Below, one piece after another: positions 1-4,700 of a DNA stretch of 5,220 bases. A program made the position numbers and the translations under genes. Each line of letters begins with the position of its first letter. The stretch's first letter is position 1. Origin of the DNA: Brevundimonas sp. (lineage in GTDB: Bacteria; Pseudomonadota; Alphaproteobacteria; Caulobacterales; Caulobacteraceae); contig JALAGW010000367.1 of the NCBI GenBank assembly GCA_022712235.1, positions 1-5,220 of the forward strand. The letters run 5' to 3'. Below the pieces are notes generated by a model that was not told the origin of the DNA, did no database searches, and saw only the letters and a program-made list of their open reading frames with translations.

Positions 1-1876
1 CCACGTTCTTCACGTCGGCGGCGGAATCGTCGCCTGCCCCGCCAGGATAGGTCAGGCGGTCGGCGGCGGAGGCCGTCAGATCCTCGGAGATCACCGCGAC
101 AAAGGCGTCCATGCCCCCGGCGTGGGCCGTATTGATCTGACCGATGTCCAAAGCGCCGTTGCGGGTCGCCCCGGCGAGGATGACCTGGCCGTCGACCACC
201 GACAGGCCGCTGATCTCGCCGCCGCTGGCGCTGCCCAGGTCGCGAGAGGACAACAGGGTCGGCGAACCCGTGGCGTCGATCTGGAACCGCCGCACGACCA
301 TGCGGCCGTTCTCGATGCCAGCGGTGTAGAGCTTGTCGCCGTCCACGGTCATGGCCTGAACGCTGTCGTCGCCGGCCGTGCCGAACTGGCTGACGCCCGT
401 GGCCACGGCCTTGACGGGCGCAAGAGGATGCAACTGGGTTTCGCTGAAGGCCTGGACATAGCCGTCCCAGCCGCCAGAAGCGGTCGCGCCCGACATGGCC
501 GACTGCGAGCGCCCGGCCACATAGATGCGGCCGTCCGCGCCGAACGACACCGCCGTCGCCTCGTCCGCCGCCTTGGCGCCGCGACGCTGGGTCCACTGCT
601 CCACGCCCTTGGCGTCGAAGACGGTGACGAAGCTGTCGGCCACGTTGGCGACCGCGCCCGAGGCGCCGGGCTCCAGCGCGCCGATGACCGATCCCGCCAC
701 GGCCACCCGGCCGTCGTCGCTCACCGAAATCGCATAGCCGCTGGCGGTCGATGCGGCCCCCAGAGCACGGCTGAGCACCACCTGGCCCGCCGAATCCAGC
801 TTCATCAAAACGACGTCGCCCTGCCCCTTGATCGGCTGGTTCGTGGTCCCGGCGCTGACGTCGGCGACGATCCACATCGAACCGTCGGGCCCGACGGCGC
901 TGGCGCGGACGGTTTCGACGCCGTCGGGCAGGCCCGACTTGCCGATCTGGCCGTTGACCGCAAACAGCTCTCCGGTCGTGTTCCCGGCGCCCTCCTGGAA
1001 CTTCAGCACGTCATGACCGCCGGCCTTGCCCGAGCCCTGCACCACATAGACGGCGTCAGCCGAGGTCACCGGAACGAAGCTGACGGTTTCAGTCGAGACG
1101 CCCTTGACGCTCAAGGCCCATTTATCGGGGCCCTTGGGCAGGGTGATGGTCTTGTCGCCCGACTTGATGACCCTCGGCTCTTGCGGCAGCATTTCACGGC
1201 TCATCCGCGTCTGGACGCCCGCCGCCTCCAGCTTGCCGTTGATGTGCGCGACCACCGACTGCATCGTGCGCGCCTCGGCCCCCATCTCGGCCAGGTCGAT
1301 CGCAATCGTCTTCGCGCCGCCGGTCGTCTTTACGCTGATGTTGAACTTCACATCGCCCTGGAAGGCCTCGACCGGGGCGTATTCCGCGCCGGTGTGGACC
1401 GCCCCGGTGACATATTTGGCCGAATCCCGCGCCACGGCGGCGCCGGTCTGGGCCTTGGTGGCGGATTCGCCCTCCACCATGCGGATGCCCTCGAACTTGG
1501 CGTCCTTCAGATAGGCCGACAGTTCCGCCATGCCCGCGTCGAACCGCTTGGTCAGCAAAGCGGTTTCAGAGGCGCTGACGCCCTTCTGACCCGCACGGTT
1601 GGTGATGGATTCCAGCAGGGACAGGCCCTGGTTCAGGGCGAACAGCTTGCGATAGTCGCCGGACGACTTGGTCTGCAGATCCAGCGTCGTCGCCGCTTCG
1701 TTGAAGAAACGCCGGCCGCTCAGCGCTGTGCGCAGAAGATCCGACTGGGCCGGCGGCTTGACCGTCGTGCTCCAGGGCGCTGTCGGCTGCTTCCTGACGG
1801 TCGAGGCCGCGCCCGACGAGCCAGAGCTCACCGGCGACAGGCCGTACATTCCAAGAAGATAGCTGTTGTCGATCAC
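1..1876 (-). CDS. flaEY: FlaEY-type flagellar protein with flagellin-like N-terminus and beta-propeller, C-terminus beyond window
   Basis: The reading frame is open from a GTG at 1876 to the left edge, giving 625 visible residues. It begins MIDNSYLLGMYGL. An in-frame TGA lies three codons before the GTG, so no earlier start exists. GAAGG (3 nt away) and AGGGAG (about 11 nt away) precede the GTG; the next ATG (residue 10) has no ribosome site. Residues about 79-138 resemble the flagellin D1 segment (RFDAGMAEL, then LKDAKFEGIRMVEG). Residues about 178-226 resemble a flagellin-IN motif (TIAIDLAEMG, then INGKLEAAGV). From about 300 onward there are repeated units of roughly 45-60 residues with the pattern 'DxFVxxFD..G' then 'DD.A.AVS...DGRIYVAG', typical of SBBP-like beta-propeller blades; five or six are visible. 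There is no obvious signal peptide. The downstream position after three flagellins and flaG matches flaEY of the Caulobacter alpha cluster. FlaEY is known from mutants with altered flagellin regulation and filament assembly. The identification is firm as a family; the molecular role is not. Confidence 0.85.
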   Translation of the reverse strand, partial: MIDNSYLLGMYGLSPVSSGSSGAASTVRKQPTAPWSTTVKPPAQSDLLRTALSGRRFFNEAATTLDLQTKSSGDYRKLFALNQGLSLLESITNRAGQKGVSASETALLTKRFDAGMAELSAYLKDAKFEGIRMVEGESATKAQTGAAVARDSAKYVTGAVHTGAEYAPVEAFQGDVKFNISVKTTGGAKTIAIDLAEMGAEARTMQSVVAHINGKLEAAGVQTRMSREMLPQEPRVIKSGDKTITLPKGPDKWALSVKGVSTETVSFVPVTSADAVYVVQGSGKAGGHDVLKFQEGAGNTTGELFAVNGQIGKSGLPDGVETVRASAVGPDGSMWIVADVSAGTTNQPIKGQGDVVLMKLDSAGQVVLSRALGAASTASGYAISVSDDGRVAVAGSVIGALEPGASGAVANVADSFVTVFDAKGVEQWTQRRGAKAADEATAVSFGADGRIYVAGRSQSAMSGATASGGWDGYVQAFSETQLHPLAPVKAVATGVSQFGTAGDDSVQAMTVDGDKLYTAGIENGRMVVRRFQIDATGSPTLLSSRDLGSASGGEISGLSVVDGQVILAGATRNGALDIGQINTAHAGGMDAFVAVISEDLTASAADRLTYPGGAGDDSAADVKNV

Positions 1877-1890
1877 AGGCCTTCACGCTC

Positions 1891-1931
1891 CCTGCCGCAT
1901 CCTGCCACGCGCACGGTAACGAAGTGTTTAA
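1891..1931 (-). promoter_or_regulatory. possible flaEY promoter region: TTAA-N7-GTTA and a doubled GGCAGG
   Basis: Reading toward flaEY, TTAA (1931-1928) is followed after 7 nt by GTTACC, which resembles but does not match the CtrA pattern TTAA-N7-TTAA. Then comes GGCAGG twice (1906-1901 and 1896-1891), starting exactly 10 bp, or one helical turn, apart. TGGCAG plus the second GGC is one base too tight for a sigma-54 -24/-12 element (GG and GC are 9 apart, not 10). This is a weak call; flaEY could also be transcribed from upstream. Confidence 0.2.
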
Positions 1932-2002
1932 GATCGCCCCGGAACAGCGGGCTGCGCTTCACGTTAGCCGACAGTCAAGCTCACAGGTCAGGGATCAGCC
2001 CT

Positions 2003-2125
2003 ATGCCCTACGTGCGTTGGTTGCTCATGAAGTTGGCCAGCCTCTACGGGCTGACCCCACGCCCCGCGCAGCGCAAACCGCCGCCGATTTCACTCGGCCA
2101 CGGCGCGCCTCGCTACTTCAGATAG
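2003..2125 (+). CDS. possible small protein of 40 residues, unrecognised
   Basis: This ATG-to-TAG frame lies in the gap between flaEY and fljJ, on the opposite strand to every other gene. It ends one base short of the fljJ stop, so the two would converge. AGGGA lies upstream at 1990-1994, with 8 nt to the ATG, which is a good ribosome-site spacing. The protein starts MPYVRWLLMKLASLYGL, a short hydrophobic or amphipathic stretch. A basic, proline-rich part (TPRPAQRKPPP) follows, and it ends GAPRYFR. By hand count about 32 of 39 sense codons after the ATG end in G or C, in keeping with a coding GC-rich gene but not proof. I see no clear plus-strand promoter and do not recognise the family. The same frame is open far upstream as antisense of flaEY, so openness alone means little. 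It could be non-coding spacer. Confidence 0.3.
   Translation: MPYVRWLLMKLASLYGLTPRPAQRKPPPISLGHGAPRYFR
2035..2056 (-). terminator. stem-loop downstream of fljJ
   Basis: In the minus-strand RNA the arms GGUCAGCC and GGCUGGCC pair over 8 bp (one G-U) around a 6-nt loop, beginning 71 nt after the fljJ stop. There is no U-run after it, so it may be a 3' end stabiliser, a weak or Rho-linked terminator, or chance. It lies inside the possible plus-strand small gene. Confidence 0.3.
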
Positions 2126-2126
2126 A

Positions 2127-3008
2127 TCAGCCCTTGAACAGGGACAGGATGATCTGCGGCGCCTGGTTGGCGATCGACAGGGCCTGCGCGCCCAGTTGCT
2201 GCTGGACCTGAAGCGCCTGCAGGCGTGCGCTTTCCTTGGCCATGTCGGCGTCCACCAGGTTGCCGATGCCGACTTCCAGCGAATCCATCAGCTTGCTGAC
2301 AAACGTGTTGTGCTTTTCGACCTGTTTGGACTGCGCGCCCAGCTCAGCCAGCTTGGCGTTGGCCGTGTCCATGGCCGCGACGACGTCCGCCAGCGCCTTT
2401 TCGGCATTGGCCTCGGTCGTCAGGTCAAAGGCAGTGACCGGCGCCGTAAAGGTCGTCGGCGCGAGGCCCAGACCGATCAGCGACATGTCCTGACGGTTCA
2501 CGGTGATGGTTTCGGTGGCGTTGACGTTGGCCAGGAAATCCAGCCCCGTCAGCGTGGCGGGCGGAACGGGCCGCACGCCGCCGATCTTGCCGTTCAGGAT
2601 ATTCTCGCCGTCGAAGGTGGCGTTGTCGGCGAAGGACTGCAGCGACTTGAGCAGCGACTGGAACTCGTCGTTGTAGGCCTTGCGCGTCGCGGCGGTCTGC
2701 GAGGGGTCAGCTGCGGCCGTCGCCTTTTCGCGCAGCTCGATCAGCAGATCAGAGATCTGTGCGCCAGCGGCCAGCGAAACGTCCGCCAGAGAGGTCGCCC
2801 GGTTCATGCTGGTCTTGACGGCGTCCAGCGCCCCCGTGTCCGCTCGCTGGTTCTGGGCGATGGCCCAGGTCGCGGCGTTGTCCTTGGCGCCCTGCACCTT
2901 CAGGCCGGTGTTCACCCGGCTCTGGGTCGCGGCCAGCTTGTTGTTCGTCGAATTCAGATTCTGGAGCGCTATGAGCGCCGAGGCATTGGTGAGAACGCTG
3001 TTAGACAT
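2127..3008 (-). CDS. fljJ: flagellin, divergent FljJ-like subunit (293 aa)
   Basis: This is a filament subunit exported by the flagellar type III apparatus. The N-terminal D0/D1 helices (residues 1-100) carry NASALIALQNLN, RVNTGLKVQGAKDNAA and the QNQRAD segment. The central part (about 140-200) is a short variable insert rich in T, L and P. The C-terminal D1/D0 part (about 200-293) carries SLEVGIGNLVDADMAKES and QQQLGAQALSIANQAPQIIL, ending LFKG. I chose the ATG at 3008 because MSNS aligns with the MANS start of the neighbouring flagellin; a TTG 7 codons upstream would place the start inside the leader hairpin. It is much more divergent from the other two flagellins than they are from each other: Q-rich at the C-terminus, AATWAI instead of GAIFAI, and FKG instead of FR at the end. 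Divergence and position next to flaEY fit FljJ, the hook-proximal flagellin in Caulobacter. The symbol rests on synteny; the flagellin call is certain. Confidence 0.9.
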   Translation of the reverse strand: MSNSVLTNASALIALQNLNSTNNKLAATQSRVNTGLKVQGAKDNAATWAIAQNQRADTGALDAVKTSMNRATSLADVSLAAGAQISDLLIELREKATAAADPSQTAATRKAYNDEFQSLLKSLQSFADNATFDGENILNGKIGGVRPVPPATLTGLDFLANVNATETITVNRQDMSLIGLGLAPTTFTAPVTAFDLTTEANAEKALADVVAAMDTANAKLAELGAQSKQVEKHNTFVSKLMDSLEVGIGNLVDADMAKESARLQALQVQQQLGAQALSIANQAPQIILSLFKG

Positions 3009-3017
3009 GGCTTCTAG

Positions 3018-3037
3018 CCCCAGTTTCAATTCTGGGG
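3018..3037 (-). promoter_or_regulatory. fljJ leader hairpin covering the likely ribosome site
   Basis: In the fljJ mRNA leader CCCCAG and CUGGGG pair perfectly over 6 bp around an 8-nt loop (AAUUGAAA). The 3' arm ends 9 nt before the ATG, and its UGGGG is the most purine-rich stretch at Shine-Dalgarno distance. Folding would therefore hide the ribosome site. In Caulobacter FlbT binds flagellin mRNA leaders and represses them; linking that to this hairpin is inference. Confidence 0.45.
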
Positions 3038-3052
3038 GCCAGTAATGCGCAT

Positions 3053-3088
3053 GATTCCTGAGCGTATGGTTAACGCCGCAGAAACCAT
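3053..3088 (-). promoter_or_regulatory. fljJ upstream region: CtrA half-site-like inverted repeat and GANTC site
   Basis: Read toward fljJ, ATGGTT and AACCAT form a perfect 6-bp inverted repeat with 11 bp between (plus-strand arms 3066-3071 and 3083-3088). The fljJ-proximal arm extends to TTAACCAT (3073-3066), the reported CtrA half-site consensus in Caulobacter. GAATC, a CcrM methylation site (GANTC), lies at 3057-3053. I found no sigma-54 element with GG-N10-GC spacing in this gap. CtrA control of flagellin genes is plausible in Caulobacterales but is not shown here. Confidence 0.35.
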
Positions 3089-3140
3089 GATAGCGCCGCG
3101 CGGCGAGCCGGCGGCGTTGGCGTTCTCGATCGACGAAGGT

Positions 3141-3410
3141 TCACACCTTGGTCTTGATCAACTCCCCCGGACCATAGGCCGGGCTGTGGCGCATCTTGAC
3201 GACGTCTTCGCGCGGCAGCTGGCGAATGACCTCGCCTGTGACGCGATCCAGCGTCTTGTAGATGAAGCCGTCCGGCCCCTCCTCGATCGTCAGGCGATAG
3301 CGCCCGGCGTCATTGTCCTGGATCGGACGTTTCGGCGGCTCGACGCCCTGCCCCATGGCCTCGGGCGTGACGAGCGTTACGCTGGGTACTCGTGCGACAT
3401 TGTCTGCCAT
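3141..3410 (-). CDS. flaG: FlaG family protein (89 aa)
   Basis: This is a small cytoplasmic flagellar accessory protein without signal peptide or membrane segment. Residues 1-35 are a proline-containing, probably flexible leader (VTPEAMGQGVEPPKRP). Residues 38-72 are the FlaG core: RYRLTIEEGPDGFIYKTLD followed by RVTGEVIRQLPREDVVKM, with the signature D-x-x-TGEVIRQ-(I/L)-P seen across the family. At 89 residues it is short but includes the whole core. The ATG at 3410 is preceded by CAGGGAC, a ribosome site lying unusually close to the start. It sits between two flagellin genes in the same direction, 89 bp after fljL and 132 bp before fljJ. In other bacteria FlaG mutants make filaments of altered length; its exact role in this group is not settled. 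The family call is confident. Confidence 0.88.
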   Translation of the reverse strand: MADNVARVPSVTLVTPEAMGQGVEPPKRPIQDNDAGRYRLTIEEGPDGFIYKTLDRVTGEVIRQLPREDVVKMRHSPAYGPGELIKTKV

Positions 3411-3419
3411 GTCCCTGAT

Positions 3420-3436
3420 GCGCGGTCAGGCCGCGC
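3420..3436 (-). promoter_or_regulatory. hairpin just upstream of the flaG ribosome site
   Basis: GCGCGG and CCGCGC pair perfectly over 6 bp around a 5-nt loop (CCUGA) in the flaG leader. The stem ends 9 nt before the ATG, directly abutting AUCAGGGAC, which contains the ribosome site. It could impede ribosome entry or protect the 5' end of a processed flaG message. At this GC content a stem of this size can arise by chance. Confidence 0.3.
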
Positions 3437-3460
3437 CCTCTGTGTCTGCCGACGTGCGAA

Positions 3461-3488
3461 CGGGGACGAGCCGCGAAGCCCGCCCCCG
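3461..3488 (-). terminator. long stem-loop after fljL
   Basis: It starts 11 nt after the fljL stop. Two 11-nt arms (3488-3478 and 3471-3461) pair along their whole length, with two G-U pairs, around the 6-nt loop UUCGCG. Only UU follows, so it is not a textbook intrinsic terminator. It may end fljL transcription partially or shield its 3' end, letting flagellin message exceed flaG message. Confidence 0.5.
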
Positions 3489-3499
3489 ACCACGTCTTG

Positions 3500-3720
3500 T
3501 TAGCGGAACAGGCCGAGCAGAACCGAGCTCGACTGGTTCGCGATCGACAGCGCCTGCACGCCCAGCTGTTGCTTGGTTTGCAGAGCCGTCAGCTTGGCGC
3601 TTTCCTTGGCCAGGTCAGCATCCACCAGGTTGCCGATGCCGACTTCAAGCGCGTCCTGCATCTTGCTGGTGAAGGTCAGCTGACGATCCAGGGACTTCGA
3701 CTTGGTGCCCAGGTCCGCAA
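3500..3720 (-). repeat. 3' flagellin repeat, fljL copy
   Basis: This segment aligns without gaps to 4480-4700, offset 980 bp. I counted 12 mismatches in 221 positions by hand, most at third codon positions. It encodes the C-terminal D1/D0 part and the identical stop context. Confidence 0.9.
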
Positions 3721-4366
3721 GGACCGTGGCGAAGCCGTTGATCGCCGTTTCTACATTGGCCGCCGTGTAAGCCGTCTTCTTGGCCCCCTCGGTACCGGCG
3801 GCCGTCCAGACGCCCGCGGCGACCGTGCCGCCGAAGACCAGACCCGCGCCGGCCGCAGCCCCGTTGTTGCCTTTCAGCTCGAACTTGCCGCCCGAGGTGT
3901 TGGTGCTCACCTCGATCTTGCCCGTCGCGCCGGTGGCGTCGAACAGGTTGACGCCGTCGAACTTGGCGCCCGCGAGGGAGGTGTGAATCTCCTTCACGAT
4001 TGCGTCGAAGTCGGCGGCCAGCTTCTTGCCGGTGTCGGTAAAGGCCGTTGCGCCGCCGGCGTCGTCCTGCATCGCCCCGGCCCGGCTCGTCAGGTCGGTC
4101 AGGGCGGTGGTCACGGTTTCACCGGCCGCCAGGGCGACGTCGACGATGGATTGACCGCGTTGCAGCGACTGCTTCACCGCGTCCTGGGCGCCCATTTCTG
4201 CGCGCTGAGACGTGGCGATGGCGAAGATCGCGCCGTTGTCCTTGGCCGACGAGATCTTTTGACCCGTGTTCACGCGGTTTTGCGTGATGCTTAGATCGCG
4301 GCTCGTCTGGTTCAGGTTCTGCAGAGCCACCAGGGCGCCTGCGTTGGTATTGATGCTGTTAGCCAT
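3500..4366 (-). CDS. fljL: flagellin, FljL-like subunit (288 aa)
   Basis: This is a filament subunit. The N-terminal D0/D1 part (residues 1-147) contains MANSINTNAGALVALQNLN, RVNTGQKISSAKDNGAIFAI, the QRAEMGAQDAVKQSLQRGQS helix and the FDAIVKEIHTSLAGAKFDGVN segment ending D1. The variable middle (about 150-200) is short and rich in G, A and T, with the conserved TNTSGGKF at its start; in Caulobacterales, Ser/Thr residues of flagellins are glycosylated through FlmG, so these are candidate sites. The C-terminal part (about 201-288) contains the KSKSLDRQLTFTSKMQDALE helix, VGIGNLVDADLAKES and QQLGVQALSIANQ, ending GLFR. The ATG at 4366 is set by the good ribosome site AAAGGA, with 8 nt spacing. 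The ends are nearly identical in DNA to the upstream flagellin. The fljL symbol follows gene order (fljK, fljL, then fljJ, flaEY); fljK and fljL are too alike to be told apart by sequence here. Confidence 0.93.
   Translation of the reverse strand: MANSINTNAGALVALQNLNQTSRDLSITQNRVNTGQKISSAKDNGAIFAIATSQRAEMGAQDAVKQSLQRGQSIVDVALAAGETVTTALTDLTSRAGAMQDDAGGATAFTDTGKKLAADFDAIVKEIHTSLAGAKFDGVNLFDATGATGKIEVSTNTSGGKFELKGNNGAAAGAGLVFGGTVAAGVWTAAGTEGAKKTAYTAANVETAINGFATVLADLGTKSKSLDRQLTFTSKMQDALEVGIGNLVDADLAKESAKLTALQTKQQLGVQALSIANQSSSVLLGLFR
4122..4240 (-). repeat. 119-bp exact repeat, fljL copy
   Basis: It is identical base for base to 5102-5220. It encodes the region from DNGAIFAI through the VALAAGE turn of the N-terminal D1 helices. 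The identity runs to the window edge, so the full repeat may be longer. Confidence 0.95.
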
Positions 4367-4374
4367 TTTGGCTT

Positions 4375-4416
4375 TCCTTTGTCTTTGACAATTTCCGACG
4401 CCGTTTTGGCTATCGG
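4375..4416 (-). promoter_or_regulatory. fljL leader: ribosome site and two adjacent stem-loops
   Basis: AAGGA at 4379-4375 is the ribosome site, 8 nt before the ATG. Just upstream, UUGUC-AAA-GACAA (4391-4379) is a perfect 5-bp stem with a 3-nt loop that shares its last base with the ribosome site. Above it, 4416-4395 can fold as CCGA/UCGG enclosing GCC/GGC with a small internal loop. No sigma-54 -24/-12 match was found in the 113-bp gap, so the promoter is unclear. The position fits an FlbT-type leader control region; this is inference. Confidence 0.4.
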
Positions 4417-4447
4417 GAGCGTTCTGCTCGGGGTTCTGAGGTGATCA

Positions 4448-4469
4448 GGCGGCGGTTTTACCCGCCGCC
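4448..4469 (-). terminator. GC-rich stem-loop after the fljK-like gene
   Basis: GGCGGCGG and CCGCCGCC pair perfectly over 8 bp around the 6-nt loop GUAAAA, beginning 11 nt after the stop codon. No U-run follows. It is placed like the stem-loop after fljL, suggesting a shared role in 3' end stability or partial termination. Confidence 0.55.
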
Positions 4470-4479
4470 TCCATGTTCG

Positions 4480-4700
4480 TTAGCGGAACAGGCCGAGCAG
4501 GATCGAGCTCGACTGGTTCGCGATCGACAGCGCCTGCACGCCCAGCTGTTGCTTGGTTTGCAGGGCGGTCAGCTTGGCGCTTTCCTTGGCCAGGTCGGCG
4601 TCCACCAGGTTGCCGATGCCGACTTCAAGCGCGTCTTGCATCTTGCTGGTGAAGGTCAGCTGGCGATCCAGGGATTTCGACTTGGTGCCGAAGTCCGCCA
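4480..4700 (-). repeat. 3' flagellin repeat, fljK-like copy
   Basis: This is the partner of 3500-3720 (12 mismatches in 221 positions by hand count, no gaps). Stop codon and last residues (LLGLFR) are the same. Confidence 0.9.

Noticed and set aside
1566..1886. 106-codon minus-strand frame starting at a GTG 10 bases before the flaEY start
   Set aside because: It overlaps flaEY in another frame. The flaEY frame carries the flagellin-like and propeller patterns; this one shows none.
1891..1909. Sigma-54 -24/-12 promoter before flaEY
   Set aside because: GG and GC are separated by 9 bases instead of 10 and the -12 box lacks TTGC, so it is mentioned only as a near miss.
122..2125. 667-codon open frame on the plus strand
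   Set aside because: Most of it is antisense to flaEY, which has clear protein homology. Its translation is Arg/Gly/Ala/His-rich without domains, as expected of a GC-rich shadow. Only its last 40 codons, in the gap, are kept as a weak candidate.
2196..3017. 273-codon plus-strand frame
   Set aside because: It is fully antisense to the fljJ-like flagellin, with no recognisable domain.
3009..3029. Seven-codon N-terminal extension of fljJ from a TTG
   Set aside because: It lies in the leader hairpin and lacks a ribosome site, and flagellin homology starts exactly at the ATG at 3008.
3045..3503. 152-codon plus-strand frame across flaG
   Set aside because: It is antisense to flaG, whose TGEVIRQLP signature is unambiguous.
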